This document shows positions 24,320 to 36,889 of a DNA stretch of 64,000 bases, piece after piece. The notes under the pieces were generated by a model, which ran no database searches, was not told the origin of the DNA, and was given only the letters and a program-made list of their open reading frames with translations. The stretch is taken from assembly GCF_901933205.1 (NCBI RefSeq), contig NC_044584.1, forward strand, positions 11,759,001 through 11,823,000, written 5' to 3'. The position numbers were made by a program, and so were the translations under genes. Origin of the DNA: Camarhynchus parvulus (taxonomy: Eukaryota; Chordata; Aves; Passeriformes; Thraupidae). Within the stretch, counting starts at the first letter, position 1, and the number at the start of each line of letters is the position of its first letter.

Positions 24320-24830
24320 AAAATCTTTGACTCGTTATATGTAATCTCACCCCAGCATTTTGATAGCTCTGATGTATTTGTCATTTTAAAGGGTATGTAA
24401 GCACAGTAAATTTTATACTGCCAATAAAATGTGTTGGTGAGTTCACTGAGAAATTCCCAGATCTTGGAGGCCAGTAATGTTTGAAATACATAGTAACCTC
24501 TTTATTGCAACATTTTACACATCTACAAAATTAGGCTACCAGTCAGTAGCTAGCTGTAAACTGCAGTGCTGCAAGATAAACCTGAAACAGTAAATATTGT
24601 ATATTACACTGTATGATCTTTTTAATAGTCTGATTTTCAAAGGGGTCTTGGAGAGAAAATGCATGCTATTTCCAGCTTATTTTGAAATACAAATAGTGGA
24701 GATACATAGCTTATTAAATGGCTCTCTGACATATGGCAATTATGCTGATTCTAATGATGGTTAAAATCTAGCTCCAGCTAAATGCTAATAGGGGTAGCAG
24801 CCTTAATTAAATCCACATTTAGGTACTGCT
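24320..24830. promoter_or_regulatory. Candidate conserved non-coding element
   Basis: About 500 bases of AT-rich unique sequence. Contents include TTTATTGCAACATTTTACAC, GTCAGTAGCTAGCTGTAAAC, ATTGTATATTACACTGTATG, GGCAATTATGCTGATTCTAATG and CAGCCTTAATTAAATCCAC. It lacks repeats and any coding frame. Length and composition are typical of conserved non-coding elements near developmental genes; conservation was not tested. Confidence 0.4.
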
Positions 24831-26697
24831 GTCAATGCTTCCTGGCCATCTGAGCAGAGCTCCCAGTTGCTGCCTAACCAAGTTGAGCATGTTGGGTCCC
24901 TCAGGAGTGCATCCATCACAGAAATACCCAGTGATGGCTGGGGAGGGCTGCTCCTGTGTCCTGGGACTCGGGAATTGCCAGGGCAGGCTGTGCAGCCCTT
25001 GACACGGACACAGGAATATGCCCACAGTTCAAGTCTGAATGAACAGACATTATTTACATGTGTCCACAAGTAAAGTGTCCTTGACAGCAACCCAGGGATC
25101 TGGTGAGAGGAGCATTGCCCATTGAGGGGCAGCACTGGGAAATCTGAGGGAGAAGTTGATCCAAGAGACCACCTGGCTCTGCTTGCTCTGGCTGCAGCAG
25201 AGTTTTCTGCCAGCACAAAACACCTCTATGGCTTTAACCCTTTGCATTCAATATCCCTTTTTATCCTGCAAGAACTCCTTCTTGCAGAGATCTGTTTTCA
25301 AGCTGCTCCAAGCCTCTTGGCATTGAGGTGAGGTGTTACATCTCAAAATATGCATTTTGATAGATGAATTATTCTCAAAGTGAGAGAAGGCTGTAAAGGA
25401 ATTACATTTGCATGTTCTTGATGATCTCAAAGAAAGTAAATTCTAAATTTTATTGGAGGGAGTGGTGGATGGGAGGTGAGTTTGCTGTGCTGAGCAGTTG
25501 GTTTGGAGGGAGCTGGTGCTCAACCACTCCTCTGACATCTCTCCCAAACTGAGGGCATCCTCTGCTTCCATTGTAGCACTGAGCTCTGGATCATTCACCT
25601 CTCTTAGTTCCATTCAAAGAGTCAAACTGTTAAAATGGCTGGGGAGGACTGTTTAAGAAACTCTTCACATCACAAATTGCACAGTAATGAAGTTCTTTGC
25701 AAGGTATATAATGAAGAGCTTGCAGGTTTCTGTCGGTAGCTAAGTAAATCTGTAATTATCAACTCTGCAAGGTAGAAATTTAGGATGAGGAAGGCTGATC
25801 TGGTGCTATAAATACATTGGTTGATAGTGTAATATAGATCACATATGCCTCTCTTGAGAATTAGAGTTTAGGTGCTCACATTATTGCCGCCTAAACTGTA
25901 AAGTCTTAGCCCAGTAAAGTTGAAAATGTGCTCTGGCTTGCTGCTCATTCCTGTCAACTTCATAGAGACTCTTCTGGCTTTTGGTCAGTGGTAAGGCTGG
26001 GGACCAGTGAAAACTGAAGGCAGGGTCAGACCTTTGCTCCTTCCAGAAGGCACTGATAAACAATTGGTGCCATTCAGGGCTGCAACAGCCTTTTGGCAGA
26101 AGACTTCTTCCCTTTTCTTTTTCTGTGTCTTTGACACTGAAGCATTCATTCTTGATATTCCTGTCTAGTTAATGACCACTTGTTACAGCTCTGTCTTCCT
26201 GAGGAAGCTCAGAGGGGCTAACCTAAGGCCAGCCTCAAATTCATCGACAGGGAGGCACCATTGTGTGGGTTTGGGCCAGGACACAGAATATAAATAATGA
26301 TTTCCTGATCCTAATGAGAAGAGGGCAGAAATCTAAGACCTTTCTTTGACCTTCTGCAAAATTCAGCCACAAAAAGCAGATATTGCTGTTCTGTCAAAAA
26401 GAGGAAAAAAGTCCAGAGATATCTAAGAAAATAACTTCTATTCCTTTTTGAGACTCACCTAAAAGAAAACCTTTGCCCCTCAGGTGCTGAAGTAATGTCA
26501 AGAAGTCTTTATTTTTTTTTCCCCAGTGATATTCACCGTCTATTTTCAAAGATTAAGTAAATATATGACTTTACTTCATATCACCACAGCCCTGCTCTCT
26601 GTTTGACTTTCCCTATAGGTGACTGAAGAAAGGCATATGTGCTGTCAGTGTCTGATAGGCTTTTTATCATCTCTACCTGGAAAATAAGCTTTGTTCT
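24831..26697. other. Unique non-coding DNA, no supported gene
   Basis: Ordinary unique sequence. The frame of 137 codons on the minus strand at 24,803-25,216 lies in a GC-richer islet with no domain. Nothing else recognised. Confidence 0.6.
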
Positions 26698-26732
26698 AAC
26701 CTGCCTCAGGTTAGGTAGGGTTAGACCCTACC
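26698..26732. repeat. Two adjacent perfect short inverted repeats
   Basis: First: AACCTG (26,698-26,703) and CAGGTT (26,707-26,712) with a 3-base loop. Second, beginning two bases later: GGTAGGGT (26,714-26,721) and ACCCTACC (26,725-26,732) with a 3-base loop. Together they could form two stacked cruciform stems. The sequence GGTAGGGTTAG resembles a telomeric repeat only superficially. Confidence 0.6.
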
Positions 26733-27617
26733 ACACAGTGCTGTAACTCACCTAGAGGTCGACTGGTGCTTTGGACAGGACTGAGAGTCCACCCTGAGCT
26801 GGCAGTGTGGAGGTTAAAGCTGCTCCTGCAGCACCTCCTTACTCCCTCTGCACAGTCACTAAGCACCAAGTTCCTTTTTAGGGTGTTTTGGCTTTTTCCT
26901 CCCAATTTATGCAAAGAAACTTCCCTCTGCCTTACAGGACTTGCCAAGCACTTGTCCCAGTTCTGGCAATCATGTATAAAGAGAGATGAATGCATCATAA
27001 AATGTGTATGGCTTGGAGAGAGTTTTTGGTCTTTTGAAGAGGTCTGCTTGCCTTCCCCACAGTAAGGCACTTTGAGCCCTGTGGATGAAAAAGCTCAGCA
27101 CAGTGCAGAACAATGAAAGCACTAACAGTATCTGGGATAAATCCTACAGGATTAGGCAGGCCTGAGATAATTATCGTTTTCCAGCAGAGGAAAGAGGCAG
27201 CAAGCTGCGTAGGCTTCTGAGTTTTATCTCTTCTCTTTTTGCCATCAGAAGAGGAACTTTCATGCTCAGTTAGTATGAAAAATATGTAATGAAACTCTAC
27301 AGTAAGTTACTTAAAAGCTAAATAACTCATTAGTACTTCTGTCCTCCAATTATATCCCAATTTGTGCTCCCCATCAGGTGCTGGTTAAATCCTCCTTTAT
27401 TTTGTGTTTCTGTCCATTACACCAGTGATCACTTGGATGCCTTTGAGGTTTATCTGGGCTGCTCCCACAGGGCTGTGCCTGGCTGAGAGTGCAGACTGGA
27501 GCACAGAGCTGCCTTTGGACAGAGTTTCCTGCCCACAGCTGTGTGCTTTCCAAGATTGCCACTACCAAAGGTTGTCCTCTCCCTTCCCCCAGGTTTATAA
27601 TTTGCAGTGAAGCAGTG
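26733..27617. other. Unique non-coding DNA
   Basis: No element recognised between the hairpins and the CR1 copy. Opposite-strand frames of 99 and 119 codons overlap at 26,711-27,070 and have no domain. Confidence 0.55.
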
Positions 27618-28285
27618 ACAGAATCTCAGAATGGCTGAGGTTGGAAGTCACTTCTGCAAACTGCCTGGTCCAACACCCCTGCTCAGAGCAGGGTCAAATA
27701 GAGAGGGTTTCCTGGGGCCATGTTCAGGTTTTGAATATCTGCAAGGATGGAGACACCACAGCCCCCCCTGGGAACACGTTCCAGTGTTTGCCAGAGAGAT
27801 CAAACATAAGATAAAAAATGCCAAACCTTTTCTTAAGTTAAAATGGAGTCTCCAGTATTTCAATGAGTGTCTCTTGTCCTGTCATTGCAAAGAGCCTGGC
27901 TTAGTGCTTTTACTGCTTCCCATCGGATATTTACATGCATTAAAGAGACACTAGCACCCCTGAACCTTCTCTTGCCAGCCTGAGCAAACCCATCTGTCCC
28001 AGCCTTTCCTCACATGAATGATTCCAGCCCTCAGTCATTTTAGTAGCCCCTCACTGGACTGGCTCCAGTATTTACTTGTCCAGCACTGGATGAGCAGTGC
28101 TGCAGCCCTGTCTCCCTAGGGCTGAGTAGAGGACATTAATCACCTCCTGTGTCTGTGGATGGTGGTCTTCTACCAATGCAAGTTGCTGGAAATATTTGCC
28201 TTCTTTACATCAAGGGCACATGGCTTGTTCATGTTCAGCTTTGTATTCACCAGTACCCAGATCCTTTCTGCAGAACAGCTAAACC
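27618..28285 (-). mobile_element. CR1 LINE, 5'-truncated 3' end (minus strand)
   Basis: The plus strand opens with CAGAATCTCAGAATGG, the complement of the short octamer repeat that ends CR1 elements, followed by GGTTGGAAGTCACTTCTGCA. The order of blocks then follows the CR1 3' region in reverse: CCAACACCCCTGCTCAGAGC, GTTTTGAATATCTGCAAGG, GGGAACACGTTCCAGTGTTT, CTCTTGTCCTGTCATTGC, ACCTTCTCTTGCCAGCCTG, CCTCACTGGACTGGCTCCAG and GAGTAGAGGACATTAATCACC. Similarity fades near 28,285. The copy is about 670 bp, 5'-truncated as usual for CR1, and contains only the end of the reverse-transcriptase region with no intact frame. CR1 is the dominant LINE of birds, so this supports an avian source. Confidence 0.92.
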
Positions 28286-31200
28286 TACACGTTACTCTGT
28301 TTTGCCAGAGAAATACAGCTAAATGAAAATGTTCTTATCAGTAGAGTGGTTTTGCTTTTCTTTAAACAGGCCCTTTGATCAGAGCTGTGTGAATGAGCTG
28401 CGCCTGCATGGTTGTGTTTGAGAGGGCTGTAACCTGTGGTACACCTGAGCTGGGATGTCCCAAATGCTGCTCCCCTCTCCCAGCACTGTGATGAATGAGC
28501 GGTTTCTGTCATTTGTGCAAACATGATGTGTGACAGCCTGGTGTTAGATAGCCATGGACCAGCAGCAAGCACACAAGCATGTCCATCAGGCAGAGCTCAG
28601 CAGAGGCACTGGCTCAGGCCTGGGGAGCTGTGTTAGCCCAGCACAGCCCTCCTAGCAGGGCTAATTAACCTGAGCCTTGCTTGTCACTGCTCTCCTGCTG
28701 CCAAAGCTGGAACTGGTCTGGACAGGGATGAAGTGCACTGCACTTATTGCACGTTGTAAATGTGCCTGTAGGTTGCTGTTTCACTTAGACTGAATTCCAC
28801 GGGAGGATTTGGGTACTTATTTCTGTGCCACCAGCAGGAATTAAGCATCCAGCTCTGCCTGAGGATCTGGTCCTGAGGCTCTTAGGTCAGTGTTGCTCAA
28901 GAGATATTCAATATGATTTAGTGGATATAAATCACCATTGTTCTCTTTATCAGAAAAAAGGTTGCTTTGATTTATACCAGCTCAGGAGCTGGCACACTGT
29001 TTGTGTAGGAGAGTGCTTGCATTCCTCCTGAAGCCTGTGGCTGTGTCTCAGAGTGATCTGTATTCCACTGCAGCATAAAGTTTTTTCAAAATTTGGGAGC
29101 CATTTGCAACTTCAGTGCCATGCTGTGACACGATGCATTGCTTTGTAAACAGGGCTTTAAACAACTGAGGTCTTAAATCCATAAACTGACTGAGGCTTGG
29201 CAACCCTCTGAAAACCTCTTTGCCAAATAACATGCATTACAGTACCTTCCAAACAAGATCTGACTGAAATGTTCAGGTTCCTTTTGACACTCTACCAAGA
29301 CATTATGAGACTACCTAGGGCTTATTTCCCCTAAAAATTATAAGAAAAATGTATTTGTGCTATGGGTAAAGCGATGCATCTGAAATACATGACATGCTCC
29401 CTTCCTTTGATGTTTTATTTCCTTGAGGGATAGCATCCTTTTTGTAAAAAACAAATTATTGTTATCAATTTTGTGTTTGGAGCCTGCTTGCTAAGACATC
29501 CCCCAGATGCAGTATCCTTCCTGAGACACTTCAACACTTGTGCCTCTTCTCCTCCCTCTCGGCTCCCTGATCTCCAGATGGAGCCCAGTGGGGATGGTTG
29601 CTGTAGGTACTGATTTGTCTTCTGTTATTTTTGTGAACACATTTCAATTCATTTGCTTTCAACAGTTGGGGTTGTTTTTCCCCTCCTCTTCATGAAGACA
29701 TGGTTTTATTTTTCTGCAGTTTTACTTTTCATGAAGGCATCCATACGACCATTCTCATTTATCATTTCACAGCACTTTGCTGCTTTTAAACACCAAGTTG
29801 TCCAGGAGCACTCGTGTTTGTCAAGTGATGTGGCTGCCTCACAGAGAGCTCCAACTGCTGTCCAGGCTCTCAGTAATGAGCCTTCTTCAGCCTTGATTAG
29901 TGTGGTTACATGAGCTGCTCTGCATTCTTCTCTGAGACACGTGCTTAAGTCTTAAAAGCAGAGAGAAAAAGTGGGAAGTGAAGAAGCAAAGTTCTTTGAC
30001 ACAGGTTTGATGTGATTTTTGGCTATAAAATCCTTAGTCCTGTAAATTCTGCTTGTTTCAAAGACACAGCACTGAAAGCTGACTGTGCAAGTGCCATGGA
30101 CACAGCAGCCCTCAGGTGCATGAAGCAGTTTGGTTTTTCTACTGCAGCCACTTGAAAAGCAGCAGTTCCTAAGCGTCATACCCAGTGATGGCCTCATTGT
30201 GACCACATGCCAAATTGAACTGTATTGTAAAATCTGAAAGAAAACAGGAGTTTTAGGGAGGCAAAAGCTCTGCACACTGGTGCAGTGTGTTCAAAAAATA
30301 ATAAAGAACATTTTCTGGGTACACCAGCATATCATTCAGCATGGAAGCAGTTAACAACCCAATTACTTCGCAGCATCCTCTTCAGCTTCTGTTTCCATTC
30401 TCTTTTACAGCAGTCTGAGGGCTGTTTCCAAAGTGCCCAGACATTCTTAGAGCTACCTGGTGAATCATAAATCTGCAGAGAATGTTCTCTGAAAGCCAGC
30501 AGACACAAAAGATGTAAAATGGACTCCTGCCTTTTGCACCAACACCTCTCAACATTTATGTTCTCCCTTAACTGACTTTATGGACTCGAGGAAGGAGTAG
30601 TATATTTTGGGATTTTTGTTGTTAGGCTTTGAGTCACTCATTACACACCCATCTTTTCATGTAAGAAGAAAGCGCTCTTCTGTGGTGGTCCAGAGGCCAG
30701 CTGGCACTTGAGGAAAACCAGGAGCTAATACCCAGGAAATGCAAAGCATGTCTGGAGGTGGGACAGTTTTAGACCTTCCTTCTGGGCACAAAGCCAAATC
30801 CATCATACATTATTTATCATATACCGAGCAAACAGAGAGACCAAATCAAGATCTCAGCCAAGTCACTGATGAATTAGGATGCCTGTATCATCCCAGCCAA
30901 CACTGCTGACTGAATGACTGTAAGAACCCATCTGTGCCTGGGGCCACCTAATTGTGGAGGTCATTGGCAGAGCCTGATTTGGAGCCAGCACAGTGGTGCC
31001 CATCCTGTCATTTTGTCGTTGTTCCTCTCAGATCTATCACCCAACTTTTCTGCACACAATCACAGTCAGAAATGTCTCAAAGGGGAAAAAATTATGTCCA
31101 GTAATAGATCTCTTTGGTTCTCTGTATGCATGGGCTTGTGGAACCTGAGTGGTTATTGAACCAACAATCAGTGCCACACCACCTGAGATGGAGGATTTTT

Positions 31201-34200
31201 TGAGCTGTTGTTTAATTTTGGCATGCAGTGCATGACAGAGCAGCAGGGTGGAAAGGGTGTTCTCCCCCCTGCCATTCTTCCTTCAGATTCGTTCCTAGGC
31301 TTTGGTCCTTGGCTGCCCAGGGTGTGATAAACAGCCATTGCAAGCCTTTGATAGATAAGCAGGAGGTTCTGAGGGAGGAGGATGTACTGAATTGAGTAAG
31401 AAAGGCTTTATGCAAACTGTTTTTTACTTTCATATCCCCTGGGATGGGCTCAGCTGAATTCAGCCTCCATAAGGGGCTCTGATGCCAAGATATGTCCAAC
31501 CTGGAACATTTCCATCTTTCCTCAAGCTGCACAGTGTTAGCAGGAGTATGAGAGCAGCTGTGGCCTCTGATTCTCAAGTCCTGCTTGCTCCTGGAGCTCC
31601 TGAGCAGCTCCAAAGGTTGGCTTCTGCCTGTTTTACAGAGAGATGAGGTGCAAGCAGCCTCTCCTAGGTCTAAAACCAGGGGGTGTTTAGGGAAATTTCC
31701 TTCAGCTCCTCTGTGGGTGCTGTTGGGTCAGGGAGAGAGCCTGGTGTAGCCCAGATCTGGCCACTTCTAGTTCTTGAAAATGCCAGTAGACAAAAGTGTG
31801 GCAAGCAGGCAGATATCTGCCTCCTTCCCAGGCTCTGTTTCTCAATGTATACAAACCTGAATAGAATGACAAAAAAGTGGGAAAATTTACAGACACAGCA
31901 TACAATAACAGAATTATATTTGGGAAAAAATTATGGAGATTTTGTAGAAAATCTATAATTTGCCTGAACAATGTGAACAAGCAAATCACCTTCTATCTGA
32001 CTCATTATGTCTTATTGAGAACTGAATTGTAAGTCTTCCTTGTTCAAGCATGATTAAGACTTACATGTCTCTTGTTGGCAAGATTTCCTATTGAGCAGAG
32101 TAGCAGCCAAAGAAAATGATGGTACAATTTTATGTGATTAGGACAAATCCTTAAAAATCTGGGCAATTTTCAGTAACTATGTCAAGACAGTAACTAAAAC
32201 AGAAACTTTGACACTTGTCAAAGCTTCATTGTTGGATCAAACAAATGTTTCTAATTGGTGGAGTCAAACTGTGTTTATTCATATCTCTATGTTTTCTTCA
32301 GTTTTGGTTTTTTCTTGTAAACATCTGTTATTTTTCTGTTACTGCTTACGTAGTCTTTTTGTGCACATTTCCAAGAGTGAAAACATGGTTCATTCCCCTT
32401 CAGATTCATTTAGGGGGTCTTCTGCAAAGTTAATTTTTTTCTTGTAATTTTCTTTTCTTTATTGTTTTTCAAATAAATTCACAATAACAATTGGGAAATA
32501 ATTAGGATAAGCCAATAAGATTTACAAAAAAGCCTTGTGTTGGAGATCTTGTCATGCCAGTGTGAGTATTCTGTACATCCTGGAAATGAGAAGGAGAAAA
32601 ACAAAACCAAGTCTAAAAATGAATCTTAAGCTATTCCCTTCTTCAGCAACTGGAAATTTAAACATTTAGCTCAAGGAAAAAGATTAAAGCAGACACTAAA
32701 GGAAAGAAAAACATAAATATTTGGTAGGTTTGCTAATAGCCTTTGAAGGCATAAACAGTGCTGGGCAATAGACAGCCAGGGGAAATGCGAAGAGGTTTTG
32801 GAGCTGGTTAAGCCAGGCTCAGGCACTGTCCTTGTCAGTCTCTTCTGGTTTGGGATGAGCTCACAAGGGTGTGCTATCACAGCCTCAGGCTGTAGAGTTG
32901 TCTCCATCTGTAAAAAGTCTTAATCCTGTTTACTTCCTCATGGATGTCTGCACCTGATTTTTGCTGTATTTGTCTTGGAACCATCCTGGGTTTGCAAGCA
33001 CAGGGGTTCATCTGCCCTGCTCTGCTGCCAGCCTGTTCAAAGATCATGAGTTCCTTTGTTTCAGGTGACTTTATACTGTTGGCCAAGAGTTTATTCTTAT
33101 TCCTTAACCCCTTGTAGCTCATCCTTCTCTATGACACCCAACTTAGCAGCCTGAAACTGCCACGAGGAAAGGACAGGACCCTGACACATACAGGTCACAG
33201 AGGGGAGAGCTGTTGCTTGCATTTTTTTGCTGTTAGCACTGGACAATATCAGCCTCTCTAAAAGGCTTTTTTGGTCAATTTGATTTGCTATCCATATGCT
33301 AATAAAATCAACTTCTCACAGACATTTCTTTTGTCATATCAGAGGGAGCTTCTGCCAGTCCAGCTCCTGAGTTTTTCTCTGGGACATGACTGTGACTGTG
33401 TTATTTCTCTAGTCTTGATGGGCAGGTTCATGATTGCACCTAGTAATAAACTCCCCTCAAATCTCAGGATGCTTTCTGAATGAAATTGCTATTACATGTA
33501 AACAGTATATATCTCTCTCTTTATTTTATCATCTTCTGCTTTAAGTGTCTGTCTAATGACTTGGTGCCTTGTTATCACAGCTGCTATTTCTTTTCTTCCA
33601 GTAATAATTATCAATTATCTGGTCTCTTTTAGAAGTCTAGTTTTGTCATCTTTCATATTTTTCTGTGCTATGTTACCCTCCACAATTCTCTTAACCAATT
33701 TTAATACCAGAAATTGTTAGCTGCAGTTTACATGCCCTTTGATCCAAAATGTCACAGGCTAAATATTTAAGTTAGACCAAGATGTCCGGAAATATTTTGT
33801 CACTTTAATTTTAGAGCAAAATTAAATGGTTTTACTCCATTTTTCATCAGCCTTCTCTCTTTTGCTTTTAGCTTCAATATTTGGCAAACACTTACTACAT
33901 TTTTTTAAAATTTGAAATCAATGAATTTGTCGGGATAAAAATATGATGCAGCTGCATGAGTGGTAGTGCTGAAAAAAATATATTGCTGTCTCCTTCTCCA
34001 ATCCAATATTCTCCCTTGAAGTGAAATCCCTTGCAAAATTAAGGCCAAACTCAACCTGGAGAATCACCTGCAGAAATATCTTGACTTGGGCTGTCAAATA
34101 ATCGACTTCTTTTTAGTTTTTAGTGTGGAGACTTGTTCAGCAGTTTGTTTCTTAAACAACACTTCATGTCTTTCATAATTTTACCCAGGTTATATTTAAA

Positions 34201-34336
34201 ACTATTTTGGTGAGACCTAGGAGTAGAGTTGCAATGGTTTTGATCACTGCCTGCTTCACCCAGTAGCTGGCCAAGATAAAATGCTACTTATGCTTTTTAC
34301 CCTGTTAAGTGCCTGATTCATAGAGGAGTAACAAAG
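28286..34336. other. Unique non-coding DNA, no supported gene
   Basis: Six kilobases without a recognised exon, RNA gene or mobile element. AT-rich subsegments (29,240-29,480; 31,860-32,560; 33,480-34,220) could contain conserved elements but show no single striking motif cluster. The longest frame, 133 codons minus at 31,212-31,613, has no domain. Confidence 0.6.
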
Positions 34337-34390
34337 GGAAAAAAACAACAACAAAGACCCTTGTAGGAAAAAAAACAACAACAAAGACCC
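34337..34390. repeat. Short tandem duplication, about 30-bp period
   Basis: The motif AACAACAACAAAGACCC preceded by an A-run occurs twice (34,337-34,360 and 34,366-34,390), separated by TTGTA. The copies differ by one A in the homopolymer, so the duplication is recent or maintained. Confidence 0.85.
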
Positions 34391-35518
34391 AACAATCAAA
34401 GCCCTGTGAGTAAATATTTGCACAAATGAGCACAGAGCAGATGTGTGTGATGTTTTGATGAGAGCTCAGATCCCAAGGATGGGGTGAGGATGGGCCCAGC
34501 AGGGAGCTGTGCATGAGCACCTTCAGGGTGAAATACCTTTCCTAATATAGACTCCTGGAATCTATGAGATACATATACAATATCAGAATTTCCTGTACTG
34601 TGACTTATGTCCATTGCTGTGAGTCCTTCTGCCAAGATTTAATTCTGTCAAGGCAAAGTTTAATAAACAATCATCAATGTGTTACTGCTACTACTCCATT
34701 CCACATAATAAGCAGAAAGGCTCTTCTTGAGATGGAGTTATTTAAAATTAGCTTCTTAAAGGTATTAGCATGCATAAAAGCGCAAATTGGAGCCTACAAG
34801 CACTGTAACCTCTTGAGTAGGTGTTCTGAAATCCCCCCAGACATGGCACCCTCTGCAGATGTGTGTGAGGCTGGTGCAGCAGCACAGAGCATTTGTAGGT
34901 GAAGCAGTGCTGAACACAGCAATGCTGTGCACAACAGGTTGTTTAAATAACAGGCAGAAGGCCCTAAGAAGGAAGCTAAAGCTGGAATTTGATTATGTGT
35001 GGGCATTTCCACAAGAGAGAGGTGCAAAGAAGTTGGCTGCAAATGGAGCAGGCTGTTCTAAGGTACCCTGAGGAAAGTCCCCAGTGTGAATGAGGAGCAC
35101 TGAATACAAGACAGGCAGTGTCAAACCAGCTTTCCATTATGGTTGGCTCATTTTAAAAAGCTGAGCTGGTTTTTCCTAGGTGTTTAAGGTATGCAGTATC
35201 TATTGATTTCAGCTGGTGTTGGTACATGCTTGACTGTTTCAGAAGTGTTGGAGCAGCTGCTGCGCCCAGCCTGCTGCACATAATTGCTGAGCACAACAAT
35301 CTCAGGGCTTGTTTGGGTTCCCTGCCCTTACCCAGCTCACTAGCTCTTGCCTTATCCTTGCACTGTAATGCCCTTAGGACAGGACCATCTCTTGTGTTGT
35401 GTGCAGCAATTGAAGTGATAAAGATCCTGGCTCTGCCTGGTGCTTCTAGGAACTACTGAAAAAAAATTCCCATAATTATTTATTAATATGGTATGCATCA
35501 ATGCAAGACATTTCATTG
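34391..35518. other. Unique non-coding DNA
   Basis: No element recognised. Frames of up to 112 codons overlap on both strands and lack domains. Confidence 0.55.
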
Positions 35519-35640
35519 GCTTTAATAGGCTTTGGATCAGATTCCTTAGTACCTCTGGCCTTTTTGGGTTCCATTATTCATGAAGGAACATGTTTAATTC
35601 AGAGTTAGGGACTGCCAATATAACGAGTGTACGTTGTGCT
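35519..35640. repeat. Diverged direct repeat, copy 1
   Basis: The part from 35,552 aligns without gaps to 36,276 onward at an offset of 724 bases. The core CATTATTCATGAAGGAA is identical, and after one C/T difference ATGTTTAATTCAGAGTTAG is identical too. Overall identity over about 90 bases is roughly three quarters. Just upstream, ATTGGCTTTAATAGGCTTTG followed by GATCAG resembles a phrase from old amniote interspersed repeats. It may be an ancient repeat copy or a locally duplicated regulatory segment. Confidence 0.6.
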
Positions 35641-36275
35641 TTTATCTGTGGATACAGAAGCTATCCCTGAGCTTGGAGCTGCTGCATCTCCATGGATGAG
35701 AGCATGGCAGATTCCCTTCTCAGGATGCTTGTGTTGGTGTGAAATAAAGGTGGAGTTGTTCCACCCAGTGTGGAGGATTTCTTCTCTTTTGCCCAATGAT
35801 GGGCAATGCTCACCTTGGGCTGAAATGGCAGCTTTGCCAAGTCAGCAGAGGAGTTTAACAGGTCAAAGCAAGGGTCATGCTCTGCTCCATCCTATTTTCA
35901 TTCAGGGGCAATCTTCTTGTCAACCTTCCATTATCTTTTCCCCAGCTTTTACTTGAAGATAAAAAGAAACAGCTTATAATTCATTACAGTTCATTAAAAT
36001 GAAAATAAAATTTATTTTGCATCAAAATGAAAAAATATGACTTGTTCATTATTAGCATATAAATGGTATTTTTTATGTCACTCTGCCACAAAATCACTTA
36101 CATTTTCAATGATCACAGCACACAAAATTAATTTTTGATAGCTTTTTGTGATTTGGTTGAAAATTCTCATTTCTTTTTGTGCATTAACAGCAAACTGTAT
36201 CCACTGCTATTCATACCAAATTTTAGATAATGAAGCAATTAAAAATACATGGATTGAAGATCTTATCTCATTTTT
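35641..36275. other. Unique spacer between the two direct-repeat copies
   Basis: 35,960-36,270 is very AT-rich with many short A/T runs. No gene or mobile element was recognised between the copies. Confidence 0.5.
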
Positions 36276-36365
36276 CCTCTGGCCTATTTCTGCTTCATTA
36301 TTCATGAAGGAATATGTTTAATTCAGAGTTAGTAATTGCAGATATATCTAGTATAAATTGTGCCT
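36276..36365. repeat. Diverged direct repeat, copy 2
   Basis: Second copy of the sequence at 35,552-35,640, same orientation, starting CCTCTGGCCTATTTC. It shares the near-identical 36-base core and then drifts (TAATTGCAGATATATC versus GGACTGCCAATATAAC). See copy 1 for interpretation. Confidence 0.6.
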
Positions 36366-36889
36366 TATATTCTTTTACCCAATTTCAATTTATTTTAGCA
36401 AATAGATCTAGGGGGAAAAAAAGAGCAGGAAAGACAAAAGGGCAAAAACTACATCTCAGTGTCTCCAAACAAAACCTTACAGGTCTATTGCTTGTAAAGT
36501 ATGTCTGCAACTCGGGGAAAAGTTGAAGCAATGAAGCTCTATACTTGGCATATTAATAACCTGGCATTCGTATCAAATGGCTGAATTAAATTATTCTGAT
36601 TTGAAGCAGTTTGAGAGGCTTCATGCCTCAGTGTTACTGTCATTCTGCTGCTTTATCCACAAAGCCAAAAAGTCCCAAATCAGTGAAAAGCACAAATAAC
36701 AGAGATATAAAAGTAGCAAATAGCAGAGTCAAAATAAAATTAAGGTGTTTTAGGCAAAGTAGAGGAACCTTTGTTTGCCAGAAAGTGAAAATGAGTTTGG
36801 CTGGTGTGTTTCATGTGCCTGGAGTGAGAAGTGTAACATCTTGATAAAACATTCGGGTCCTGAACACATAAAAATCAAGAGAGCTGTCA
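36366..36889. other. Unique non-coding DNA
   Basis: AT-rich spacer with no recognised element. Confidence 0.5.

Noticed and set aside
26714..26724. GGTAGGGTTAG as a possible interstitial telomeric repeat
   Set aside because: Only a single imperfect TTAGGG-like occurrence; it is part of a short hairpin.
32316..32325. TGTAAACATC, resembling the start of the miR-30 family
   Set aside because: The bases that follow do not match the mature microRNA and no complementary arm is present nearby.
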